Source of the DNA: Cohnella thailandensis
GTDB taxonomy: Bacteria > Bacillota > Bacilli > Paenibacillales > Paenibacillaceae
NCBI RefSeq assembly: GCF_014212135.1
Contig: NZ_JACJVQ010000005.1
Coordinates: 573,702-637,701, forward strand
Direction: 5' to 3'
DNA: 64,000 bases
The notes below the pieces were generated by a model, which was not told where the DNA came from, ran no database searches, and saw nothing but the letters and a program-made list of their open reading frames with translations. Below, piece after piece: positions 18,952 to 27,176 of the stretch (its first letter is position 1; the number at the start of each line of letters is the position of its first letter). The position numbers were made by a program, and so were the translations under genes.

Positions 18952-21144
18952 ATGGGCATGGAGCAACTGCTCGAGAAAGCTTCAACCTATATGAAAGACC
19001 AGGATTTGCAGCGGGTGAGAGAAGCGTTCGATTACGCGGACGAGGCTCATCGGGGACAACTGCGCAAATCCGGAGAACCCTATATTCTACACCCGGTCGC
19101 CGTTGCCGAAATCCTGGTCAACATGCAGATGGATGTCGTAACGGTGATCGCGGCGCTGCTCCACGATGTCGTCGAGGATACGAAGGTTACGGTCGAAGAT
19201 TTGAAGGAGCACTTCGGAGAGACGATCGCCGGTCTCGTAGACGGCCTGACCAAGCTGGAGAAGATTCAATTCCGCTCCAAGGAAGAGCAGCAGAACGAGA
19301 ATTACCGGAAGATGTTCGTCGCGATGGCGAACGACATCCGGGTCATCCTCATCAAATTGGCCGATCGGCTGCACAATATGCGCACGTTGAAGTATCAATC
19401 CGAGGAAAGCCAGCGACGCATTGCCCACGAGACGATGGAGATCTACTGTCCGATCGCCCACCGGCTCGGGATCAGCGCGATCAAGTGGGAGATGGAGGAT
19501 ATCGCCCTGCGGTTCCTCAATCCTCAGCAATATTACCGCATCGCCAATCTAATGAAGAAGAAAAGGACGGAGAGAGAGCAGTACATTTCGGATCTGATCA
19601 ACAAGATTCGGGAGAAGCTCGAGGAGATGGGCATTCAAGGCGATATCTCCGGCCGTCCCAAGCATATTTACAGCGTCTTCAAGAAGATGACCACCCGCAA
19701 CAAGCAGTTCAATGAAATCTACGATCTGCTCGCGATTCGCATTCTGGTCGATAACGTGAAGGATTGTTATGCGACTTTAGGCATTATTCATACGTTATGG
19801 AAGCCGATGCCGGGGCGCTTCAAGGATTACATCGCCATGCCCAAGGCGAACATGTACCAATCGCTTCATACGACCGTCGTCGGGCCTACGGGAGAACCGA
19901 CGGAGGTGCAGATCCGCACGTGGGAGATGCATAGGACAAGCGAATACGGGATCGCGGCTCACTGGGCTTATAAGGAAGGCAAGGAACAAGGGGTCGTTCA
20001 AGGGTCCTTCGGGGACAAAATGAATTGGTTCCGCGAGATCATCGAGCTTCAACAGGAGACCCGGGACGCGGCCGAGTTCATGGAATCGCTCAAGATGGAT
20101 TTCTTCACCGATCTCGTCTTCGTCTTTACGCCCAAGGGCGAGGTATTCGAGCTGCCGGCAGGCTCGGTGCCGCTCGACTTCGCTTACCGCGTTCATACGG
20201 AGGTCGGCAACCGTACGATCGGGGCGAAGGTCAACGGCCGCATCGTGCCGCTGGATCACAAGCTGAAAACCGGCGACATCGTCGAGATTCTGACCTCCAA
20301 GCACTCTTACGGCCCGAGCCAAGATTGGCTCAAGATCGCGCAATCCTCGCATGCCCGCAGCAAGATCCGGCAGTGGTTCAAGAAGGAGAAGCGCGAGGAG
20401 AACGTCGAGAAGGGCTGGGAATCGCTCGAGCGCGAGCTGAAGCGCATCGGTCTCGAACCGTCGGAATTCATGACGGACGAGAAGCTGCTGGAGGCCGCCC
20501 GCAAGTTCACGTTTAACGATATCGAGGACATGATGTCCGCGATCGGCTTCGGCGGCATTACGGCCGCCCAGATCTGCACCAAGCTGACGGAGAAAATGCG
20601 CCGGGAAGCGGAAGAGGCTCAGCAGATCCAGCTCACGAACGAGGTCATGAAGGAAGCCAAGCCCGTTGCGGCCGTGCGCAAGAACCGTCCGGTGAGCGGC
20701 GTCGTCGTCAAAGGGGTCGAGAACCTGCTCGTTAGGTTCGCGAGATGCTGCAATCCGGTACCCGGAGACGATATCGTCGGGTATATCACGCGCGGAAGAG
20801 GCGTGTCCGTTCACCGGACGGACTGCCCGAATCTGCCGCAAGCGGCGGAAGGGGAAGAGGCCGCCCGCGTGATCGAGGTCGAGTGGGAAGAGTCGGTCGA
20901 GGCGAACTACAGCGTCGAGATCGAGGTGCTCGGACACGACCGCCGAGGGCTCTTGAACGAGGTGCTGCAGGCGGTATCGGAGAGCAAGACCAACATGGCG
21001 GCCGTCTCCGGACGTTCGGACCGCAACAAGGTCGCCATCATGCATCTGACGATCCTGATCCGCAACAAAGATCATTTGCACACCGTCGTGGAGAAGATCA
21101 AGAGAGTCAAGGACATTTTCTCCGTGCAGCGGATGATGCAGTAG
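18952..21144 (+). CDS. relA: Bifunctional (p)ppGpp synthetase/hydrolase (Rel)
   Basis: Long RSH enzyme of the stringent response. In order: HD hydrolase domain (HPVAVAEIL and ALLHDVVEDT, residues ~45-80), synthetase domain (DLLAIRILV, GRFKDYIAMPKANMYQSLH, EVQIRT, ~235-330), TGS (DLVFVFTPKGEVFELPAGS, ~385-445), the zinc-finger/helical region with CCNPVPGDDIVGYITRGRG, and a C-terminal ACT domain (~650-730). Both catalytic centres look intact. 730 residues, typical. ATG 18952 follows AAAGGAAC; a second ATG two codons later is possible. Bacillus subtilis calls this gene relA. Confidence 0.97.
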   Translation: MGMEQLLEKASTYMKDQDLQRVREAFDYADEAHRGQLRKSGEPYILHPVAVAEILVNMQMDVVTVIAALLHDVVEDTKVTVEDLKEHFGETIAGLVDGLTKLEKIQFRSKEEQQNENYRKMFVAMANDIRVILIKLADRLHNMRTLKYQSEESQRRIAHETMEIYCPIAHRLGISAIKWEMEDIALRFLNPQQYYRIANLMKKKRTEREQYISDLINKIREKLEEMGIQGDISGRPKHIYSVFKKMTTRNKQFNEIYDLLAIRILVDNVKDCYATLGIIHTLWKPMPGRFKDYIAMPKANMYQSLHTTVVGPTGEPTEVQIRTWEMHRTSEYGIAAHWAYKEGKEQGVVQGSFGDKMNWFREIIELQQETRDAAEFMESLKMDFFTDLVFVFTPKGEVFELPAGSVPLDFAYRVHTEVGNRTIGAKVNGRIVPLDHKLKTGDIVEILTSKHSYGPSQDWLKIAQSSHARSKIRQWFKKEKREENVEKGWESLERELKRIGLEPSEFMTDEKLLEAARKFTFNDIEDMMSAIGFGGITAAQICTKLTEKMRREAEEAQQIQLTNEVMKEAKPVAAVRKNRPVSGVVVKGVENLLVRFARCCNPVPGDDIVGYITRGRGVSVHRTDCPNLPQAAEGEEAARVIEVEWEESVEANYSVEIEVLGHDRRGLLNEVLQAVSESKTNMAAVSGRSDRNKVAIMHLTILIRNKDHLHTVVEKIKRVKDIFSVQRMMQ

Positions 21145-21182
21145 CTTTATAGAATGAGGGAAGGCCGGAGGTTGGCGTTAAA

Positions 21183-21626
21183 GTGAGAGTCGTATTGCAA
21201 CGAGTATCGGAAGCGAGCGTTCGCGTCGAAGGGAAGATCGTGGGCGAGATCGGCAACGGGCTTCTGCTTCTGGTCGGTATCGCGCCGGGCGACGGGGACA
21301 AGGAGCTGGCCTGGATGGCGGACAAGGTGGCCGGCTTGCGCATTTTCGAGGATGACGCGGGGAAAATGAACCTGTCCGTAGAGGAAGTCCGGGGCGCGAT
21401 TCTATCGGTTTCCCAGTTCACCCTATACGGCGATTGCCGGAAGGGCAGACGCCCGAACTTCTTGGGCGCGGCGAAGCCGGAGATCGCTTCGGAGCTGTAT
21501 GACCGCTTTAACGGACTCCTTCGCGAGAAGGGCTTCGAGGTCGCGACCGGCGTTTTCGGAGCCATGATGGCCGTTTCGCTCGTCAACGACGGGCCGGTAA
21601 CGCTGATTTTGGACAGCCCGGAATGA
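21183..21626 (+). CDS. dtd: D-aminoacyl-tRNA deacylase
   Basis: Removes D-amino acids, and mischarged Gly, from tRNA. 147 residues beginning [16 protein letters not shown], with the conserved [17 protein letters not shown] catalytic-side motif and the C-terminal [15 protein letters not shown] carrying the cross-subunit GP dipeptide. GTG start at 21183, 38 nt after relA, as in the Bacillus subtilis relA-yrvI order. Confidence 0.95.
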   Translation: MRVVLQRVSEASVRVEGKIVGEIGNGLLLLVGIAPGDGDKELAWMADKVAGLRIFEDDAGKMNLSVEEVRGAILSVSQFTLYGDCRKGRRPNFLGAAKPEIASELYDRFNGLLREKGFEVATGVFGAMMAVSLVNDGPVTLILDSPE

Positions 21627-21695
21627 CGGTTGAAGCTTCGCCAGGTTGGCAACACTACATGTCGATCCCTTGGAATGGAAAGGAAGTCGACAGCA

Positions 21696-21872
21696 GTGAG
21701 GCAATCCGCCAAAGAAGCGAAGCTTCAGAGATCGATGCGCGAGGGCGAACCTATCGATCGCAGGGAGGCGCTGGCGATTCAAACCGGCACCGAATTCGCG
21801 GGAGAGCTCGGAGAGGACGCAAGAAGCGGGGCAGGCTACGGCCGAAGGCACCCGCCGATGTCGAGAGGGTAG
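21696..21872 (+). CDS. Small hydrophilic protein, unknown
   Basis: A possible 58-residue protein from GTG 21696, 9 nt after AAAGGAAG, ending just before a strong terminator. The product is charged and has TGTEFAGELGED in the middle, reminiscent only in style of small spore proteins with EF(S/A)xEL motifs; I do not recognise the family. Its support is the ribosome site and its placement between dtd and the terminator, with no rival reading frame equally well placed. Confidence 0.4.
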   Translation: MRQSAKEAKLQRSMREGEPIDRREALAIQTGTEFAGELGEDARSGAGYGRRHPPMSRG

Positions 21873-21878
21873 GATGTA

Positions 21879-21922
21879 GAAGGGGGCTGGCCCGTCGAAC
21901 GGGCCGCGCTCCCTTCTTTTTT
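21879..21922 (+). terminator. Terminator after dtd and the small ORF
   Basis: GAAGGG plus inner GGCCCG pair with CGGGCC and CCCTTC around the loop TCGAA, followed by TTTTTT. Confidence 0.9.
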
Positions 21923-21982
21923 AATATAGAGGGGACTAAAGGCTCACAATACGGGGGTTTTTGTCCGATATATATCATTAGG

Positions 21983-22027
21983 AAAAAAACGACGCTGTCT
22001 AAGCATCCCGAAGTGTCGTTTTTTTTG
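21983..22027 (+). promoter_or_regulatory. Terminator-like hairpin in the leader of the SLH gene
   Basis: An A7-initiated arm ending ACGACGCT (to 21996) pairs with AGTGTCGT (from 22012) plus T8, giving a ~14-bp stem with a 15-nt loop. It lies only ~25 nt before the SLH gene's ribosome site and after another complete terminator, so it may be an attenuator rather than a gene end. Confidence 0.55.
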
Positions 22028-22069
22028 AGTGAATTTACCGGAAAATTATAGTAAAAGGAGGATGGGAGT

Positions 22070-25066
22070 TTGAAAAAGCAAGCCATTATCTGGTCTGCGG
22101 CGCTTGCGCTGGGACTGGGATCCGTCCCGACGCTCGGAGTCGATCCGATTTCGGCGAAAACGTCGGCGGATTTCACGGATCTGCAGGATTTGGACGCGGC
22201 AACGAAAGCGAAGTTCGACGCATTAATCGAAGCGGGCATCTTCAACGGGATCTCCGACACCCAATTCGGAGTCCGTGACGAGATGAACCGCGCGCAGTTC
22301 GCGAAGGTCGCGGCATTGATCATGGGGCTGAAGGTAGACGTCGATTTGAAGACTTCGAGCTTCAAGGACGTAAAGGCAGACGACCCTGCGAGCGGATACG
22401 CCTTGCCCTTCATCGAGGCGCTCAAAGCGGCCGGCATTACGGACGGGGTTGGCAGCGGGACCTTTAACCCCGCGGGTACCGTCACGAAGGAGCAGCTCGC
22501 GACCTTCCTCGTTCGGGTTCTGGGCAAGGAGGCCGATGTCAGTTCGACACCGAAGGTCTCCGATAATACCGTATCCGATTGGGCCAAAGGTTACGTCGCG
22601 CTGGCGCTTGAGCTTAAATTGTTGAATAGCGGGAGCTCCGGATTCGCGGGGCAGAGCAATGCAACGCGGGATTTGCTCGTAACGGGTTCGTTTGAGACGG
22701 CGCGAACGCTAGAATTAGCGAAACCGCTGAGCGTCACGGGCGCGGACTTCGCCGAGGGGAATACTCTTAAGCTTGAACTGAGCACGGGCATCGACGAGAA
22801 GTCGATCGACCTGTCCAAGATCAAGATCAACGGAGTGGCGCTCGACCCGAAGAAGGATAGCTTTACGCTCTCCGAAGACAAGAAGACGCTCATCATCAAG
22901 CTGCACGACGGCTTCACGATCGACACGTCGAAGACCCCGGACATTAAGGTCGAAGGTCTGAAAACCGTTTACGGGAACGATGTAAAGAACGACGAATCCA
23001 AGCCGATTCCGGTGACGGTAACGACTCCTCCGGCGGGCTCGACTTCGTCCGCGCCGACAACGCCGGCACCCCCGGTAACGCCGCCGGTTGAGCCTGCTCC
23101 GGTTCTGACGGTGAATGCCATGGAAGAAGCAATCGGCGAAACGACGGCTGCATTCACGGTGAAGGGCAGCGTCACGGGAACGGTATATTACGCGGTTCTA
23201 CCTGCGAATGCCGCTCAACCGACGCCAGCCGCGATCGAAGCGGGGACAGGTGCCGTCAGGTACGGTTTCGCGCCGATTAGCGGCGGAATCGACTCGAGCC
23301 TTGACATCTCGGAATTGACCTCGGATACGTCCTACGTGCTCTATGCCTTCGAACGCAGCTCGTCCGGCAAGGAGTCTTCGGTTCAGTCCGTTACGTTCAA
23401 GACCGATGCCGAGGAGCCGACAACTCCTCCCGAAGAGGTAACTTTGACGGTAACGGTTTCCGAAGTCGGGACAACGTCGGCGTTCTTCCCCGTAAGGGCG
23501 TCCGTCACGGGAACGGTGTATTACGCGGTTCTTCCTGCTGGTGCCGCTCAACCGACGCCAGCCGCGATCGAAGAGGGGACCGGTGCCGTCAGGTACGGTT
23601 TCGAGCCATTGAGCGGCGGGATCGACTCGAGCCTTGACATCTCGGGATTGACTCCGGATACGTCCTACGTGCTCTATGCTTTCGAACGCAGCACGTCCGG
23701 CAAGGAATCTTCGGTTCAGTCCGTTACGTTCGAGACCGATGCCGAGGAGCCGACAACGCCTCCTGACGAGGTAACTTTGACGGTAACGGTTTCCGAAGTC
23801 GGGACAACGTCGGCTTTCTTCCCGGTAACGGCGTCCGTCACGGGAACGGTATATTACGCGGTTCTTCCTGCTGGTGCCGCTCAACCGAAGCCAGCCGCGA
23901 TCGAAGAAGGTACAGGTGCCGTCAGGTACGGTTTCGCGCCACTTAGCGGCGGGATCGAGTCGAGCCTTGACATCTCGGGATTGACCCCGGATACGTCCTA
24001 CGTGCTTTATGCCTTCGAGCGCAGCGCGACGGGCAAGGAGTCTTCGGTTCAGTCTGTTTCATTCGAGACAGATGCCGAGGAGCCGACGACAGTCGATTTC
24101 TTAGCAACAAACGAAATTTCCTCTGAAGGATTTACTTTCTCCGTCAGTTCTTCTGCTGATGTGACAAAGCTATATTATTTGGTTCTCGAAGGCGAACCGG
24201 TCGCGATCAACCCTGAAGACGTGGTATTTCCCGATTCGATGCTCCCCGGTTTTGTCTTGGAGGACGAGAAGCCCGTGACAACCTCGCCTTCTTATATTTC
24301 CGCTAGCGGGCTTACTTCCGAGACTAAATATACGCTTTATGTCATGGGAGAAACCGCAAGCGGCGGCCTTACATCCGTAGCGCAACATACGTTTACGACA
24401 CTGATCGAAGAGAATCCCGTCGAGAGGCCATCGAAGCCTGAAGCTGCAATATCCGGTACTTATAGAGAAGGGACTACCATTAACGGCAGGTTCGATTCCA
24501 CTGGGGCTGACGAGATATACTATATTCTCCTGGACAGATTAATGGACCTAACGAGCGAGGATATCATCAAAGGCGTGGAAGGAGCCGCGGGCCGAGGAAC
24601 GATGGAGGCGCTGGGAGACGGCAGTTTCTCTTTGACGGAGGACCAGTTGGATGAAAGTAAAACCTACTACCTGTACACGGTCGCTTCTAATGACGGCGGA
24701 GTGAGTTTAGGTGATCGCTTTGCCTTCTATCGGATGGACGAAATCCTTGGGCCGTTCTCGGTTTATCCGATTTCTAACATGTTGTCGCCGAATTTCGATG
24801 AGGGCGAATATTCCTTATTTTACTTAATTCAGCCGTATGATATATCGGGTGGTATTCCGACGGCAGATTATGTGATTAACAAAGGGCTTTATGCAACCAT
24901 TCGCGAGGGAGCAGAGACGGTTACTATGCCGGAAGGCAATTACATCGTTTATTGCGTTGCGGTGTCCGGCGACTTCCGAACGAATGTATCCCAGGTAATT
25001 TTCTATTCAGGGGCTCCTAATTCTGTAAATCCAGGCCCTGAAATTCCGGCTCCTGAACTTCCGTAA
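22070..25066 (+). CDS. Secreted SLH-domain surface protein with tandem repeats
   Basis: A 998-residue exported protein: signal peptide (~1-28), two to three SLH modules (~33-215; FTDLQDLDAATKAKFDALIEAGIF, FKDVKADDPASGYALPFIEALKAAGI split here by position) that tether proteins to pyruvylated wall polymers, a ~100-residue domain (~220-310), and a Pro/Thr linker (~318-342). Three 111-residue Fn3-like repeats (~346-675) follow, each with GTVYYAVLP and TSYVLYAFERS, then further diverged modules. Repeats 2 and 3 are nearly identical in DNA. From ~24100 the DNA is visibly AT-richer. TTG start 8 nt after AAAAGGAGG. It occupies the dtd-hisS interval. Ligand unknown. Confidence 0.9.
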   Translation: MKKQAIIWSAALALGLGSVPTLGVDPISAKTSADFTDLQDLDAATKAKFDALIEAGIFNGISDTQFGVRDEMNRAQFAKVAALIMGLKVDVDLKTSSFKDVKADDPASGYALPFIEALKAAGITDGVGSGTFNPAGTVTKEQLATFLVRVLGKEADVSSTPKVSDNTVSDWAKGYVALALELKLLNSGSSGFAGQSNATRDLLVTGSFETARTLELAKPLSVTGADFAEGNTLKLELSTGIDEKSIDLSKIKINGVALDPKKDSFTLSEDKKTLIIKLHDGFTIDTSKTPDIKVEGLKTVYGNDVKNDESKPIPVTVTTPPAGSTSSAPTTPAPPVTPPVEPAPVLTVNAMEEAIGETTAAFTVKGSVTGTVYYAVLPANAAQPTPAAIEAGTGAVRYGFAPISGGIDSSLDISELTSDTSYVLYAFERSSSGKESSVQSVTFKTDAEEPTTPPEEVTLTVTVSEVGTTSAFFPVRASVTGTVYYAVLPAGAAQPTPAAIEEGTGAVRYGFEPLSGGIDSSLDISGLTPDTSYVLYAFERSTSGKESSVQSVTFETDAEEPTTPPDEVTLTVTVSEVGTTSAFFPVTASVTGTVYYAVLPAGAAQPKPAAIEEGTGAVRYGFAPLSGGIESSLDISGLTPDTSYVLYAFERSATGKESSVQSVSFETDAEEPTTVDFLATNEISSEGFTFSVSSSADVTKLYYLVLEGEPVAINPEDVVFPDSMLPGFVLEDEKPVTTSPSYISASGLTSETKYTLYVMGETASGGLTSVAQHTFTTLIEENPVERPSKPEAAISGTYREGTTINGRFDSTGADEIYYILLDRLMDLTSEDIIKGVEGAAGRGTMEALGDGSFSLTEDQLDESKTYYLYTVASNDGGVSLGDRFAFYRMDEILGPFSVYPISNMLSPNFDEGEYSLFYLIQPYDISGGIPTADYVINKGLYATIREGAETVTMPEGNYIVYCVAVSGDFRTNVSQVIFYSGAPNSVNPGPEIPAPELP

Positions 25067-25190
25067 CTATCAGCTCAAAATAACGCTTCCACTTTTGTAA
25101 TCAAACTGTAATCTTATTTACATCGTTCTTTAAAACAAGTTCTTTACTATACAAAGTGACCCCCTTTTTTTCAATATATTTTCACGTTGG

Positions 25191-25230
25191 ACCTGTCGGA
25201 TCGTTCGGCAGGTTATTTTCTTTTTGCGGA
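25191..25230 (+). terminator. Terminator after the SLH gene
   Basis: ACCTGTCG (25191-25198) pairs with CGGCAGGT (25206-25213) followed by a T-rich tract, ~125 bp after the stop. Confidence 0.65.
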
Positions 25231-25246
25231 ACGCGTCTCCATGCCA

Positions 25247-25440
25247 GGTTTAAACATGAAAAATCATGTACATTTTGCTGAGAAACGCCCACCTGGAGGA
25301 ATAAACATGAAATTTCACGTATATTTCGGCTCCGGAGTGTTCAACATGAGGAATAAACATGAAATTTCAACTATATTGCGCCAATTGCCACACAAGACAG
25401 GAAATAAGCATGAAAAATCATGTTCGTTCAACGCTCCTGC
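25247..25440 (+). repeat. 51-52-bp intergenic tandem repeat with variable centres (array B)
   Basis: Four copies of GGAATAAACATGAAA followed by (A/T)(A/T)TCA and an AT-rich end, anchored on CATGAAA at 25255, 25306, 25358 and 25409: spacings 51, 52 and 51. In copies 1 and 4 the core is the palindrome CATGA-AAAA-TCATG. About 28 nt of each unit is conserved, while the remaining ~23 nt is unrelated between copies. It ends just upstream of the hisS promoter. Confidence 0.85.
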
Positions 25441-25454
25441 GACGACGGGGAAAG

Positions 25455-25484
25455 TTGACATGTCTCGCCGATCTGGTTTAGAAT
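25455..25484 (+). promoter_or_regulatory. Promoter of the hisS-aspS T-box transcript
   Basis: TTGACA (25455-25460), an 18-bp spacer and TAGAAT (25479-25484). Transcription from here would include the whole T-box leader. Confidence 0.75.
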
Positions 25485-25490
25485 AAGTAA

Positions 25491-25842
25491 CAATTGTATC
25501 TAGCCATTGATTCCATGACGGGATGAAGTACTCCGGGCCCAAGCCCCCAGAGAGGAAAGCCCTTAGGCTGCAAGCTTTCCGACGATGACCGGACGAATGA
25601 CCTCCCCGAGAACCCGATGCGAACGGCCCCGATTTTCCGCGCAAGCGCAAGCGAGCGTATGCGGAATAGCGGCTCATTAGCTTCGTGGCGTTGCCGGGCG
25701 TTAACCGGATCGAGCGCGAACGCGCGCGGCCGACTCGGATAGCGAGTGGGTACGCACCGTTCGAATGACGGGTGGTACCGCGGAAGAGAGCCTAAGCTTC
25801 CGTCCCTGACAGGAGAAAGTCCTGCAGGGACGGGGGCTTTTT
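25491..25842 (+). promoter_or_regulatory. T-box leader of hisS-aspS, apparent Asp (GAC) specifier
   Basis: Stem I features: the AGTA loop-E side (25527-25530), CAGAGAGG and GGCTGCAAGC in the distal part. TCCGG (25532-25536) pairs with CCGGA (25589-25593) above the specifier loop and GGGA (25520-25523) pairs with TCCC (25603-25606) below it. The 3' loop side then reads C-GAA-T-GAC-C, placing GAC (Asp) at 25599-25601 in the specifier position. The T-box core GGGTGGTACCGCGG is at 25770-25783. The terminator CCGTCCCTG...CAGGGACGG with T7 ends near 25846. Uncharged tRNA should stabilise the antiterminator. Confidence 0.9.
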
Positions 25843-25890
25843 TTGCGCATTGAAGTGGCAGATGGAAGAGTGAGAAAGGGAGGATCAACC

Positions 25891-27141
25891 ATGGCGTTCC
25901 AGAAACCTCCGGGCACGCAGGACGTGCTTCCCGGCAGCGTAGAGACGTGGCAGTTCGTCGAGAAGACGGCAAGAGAGCTGTGCCGGAGATATCACTTCCG
26001 CGAAATCCGGACTCCGATCTTCGAGATGACGGAGCTGTTCAAGCGGGGGGTCGGAGAGACGACCGATATCGTGGAGAAAGAAATGTACACCTTCGAGGAC
26101 CGCGGGGGCCGAAGCATGACGCTGCGTCCGGAAGGAACGGCGGGAGCGGTTCGTTCCTACGTGGAGAACAAGCTGTACGGGGACCCGGACCTGTCGAAGC
26201 TGTATTACATCGGTCCGATGTTCCGTTATGAGCGGGCGCAAGCGGGCCGTTATCGCCAGTTCCACCAATTCGGAGTGGAAGCGATCGGTTCCGATAATCC
26301 GGCCTTGGACGCCGAGGTTATCGCATTGGGCTACAACTTTTATAAGGAGCTAGGGCTTAAGGGTGTCACCGTCGAGATCAATTCCGTCGGCACGCCCGAG
26401 GTGAGGGCGGCTTTCCGCTCGAAGCTGCTCGAATTCCTGACTCCGATGAAGGATAGTCTATGCAAGGATTGTCAGTCCCGCATGGAGCGTAATCCGCTGC
26501 GCGTGCTGGATTGCAAGGTGGATCAAGACAAGTTCGCGGATGCGCCTTCGATCCTGGACAGCCTTGACGAAGCCTGCGAGACCCATTTCGCGACGGTTCG
26601 CGCTTGCCTGGACGCGATGGACATCCCTTATCGCATCAACTCCCGCTTGGTGAGAGGGCTCGATTATTACACCCACACCGCGTTCGAATACAAGGCCCAA
26701 GGGATCGGCGCGATCGATACCGTCGGCGGAGGCGGCCGCTACAACGGCCTCGTCGCGGATATCGGCGGGGACGATCGTCCGGGCGTCGGCCTGGGGATCG
26801 GCTTGGAGCGCACGCTCATGCTGCTCGAGAGCCAAGGCGTCAAGCCGGATAACGGCTCGCCCGTCGATGTCTTCTTCATCACGCTGGGAGATCGGGCGGC
26901 GCGCGAGGCTGCCGGCATCGTTCAACGCTTAAGAAGCGCCGGGCTCGCGGTCGAACAGGACTTTCAAGGTCGCAAGACCAAGAGCCTGTTCAAAGCCGCG
27001 GAACGCGCGGGCGCGACTTATGTCGCCATTCTGGGCGACGACGAGCTGGACCGCGGCGAGATCGCCCTTAAGCATCTTGCCTCGCAAGAGCAGCGTCAGG
27101 TGAAGCTGGACGAGTTGGAGTCTGCGGTTCGAGGAAGCTGA
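25891..27141 (+). CDS. hisS: Histidyl-tRNA synthetase
   Basis: Class II synthetase of 416 residues. Motif 1 region [20 protein letters not shown]; motif 2 with [14 protein letters not shown] and [20 protein letters not shown]; the histidine-specific stretches [15 protein letters not shown] and GGGGRYNGL; motif 3 [13 protein letters not shown]; and a C-terminal anticodon-binding domain. Start is ATG 25891 after AAAGGGAGG; an upstream in-frame ATA/TTG region overlaps the T-box terminator and is excluded. It is controlled by the T-box leader and followed 35 nt later by aspS. Confidence 0.97.
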   Translation: MAFQKPPGTQDVLPGSVETWQFVEKTARELCRRYHFREIRTPIFEMTELFKRGVGETTDIVEKEMYTFEDRGGRSMTLRPEGTAGAVRSYVENKLYGDPDLSKLYYIGPMFRYERAQAGRYRQFHQFGVEAIGSDNPALDAEVIALGYNFYKELGLKGVTVEINSVGTPEVRAAFRSKLLEFLTPMKDSLCKDCQSRMERNPLRVLDCKVDQDKFADAPSILDSLDEACETHFATVRACLDAMDIPYRINSRLVRGLDYYTHTAFEYKAQGIGAIDTVGGGGRYNGLVADIGGDDRPGVGLGIGLERTLMLLESQGVKPDNGSPVDVFFITLGDRAAREAAGIVQRLRSAGLAVEQDFQGRKTKSLFKAAERAGATYVAILGDDELDRGEIALKHLASQEQRQVKLDELESAVRGS

Positions 27142-27176
27142 ATCAAGCATATTTAGGACAAAGGGGAACCATAACC

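Noticed and set aside
25187-25486. 99-codon frame across array B, and the idea of a CRISPR array there
   Set aside because: The frame starts inside the SLH terminator and is broken in character. Repeats are degenerate, variable parts are only ~23 nt, there are four units and no cas genes nearby.
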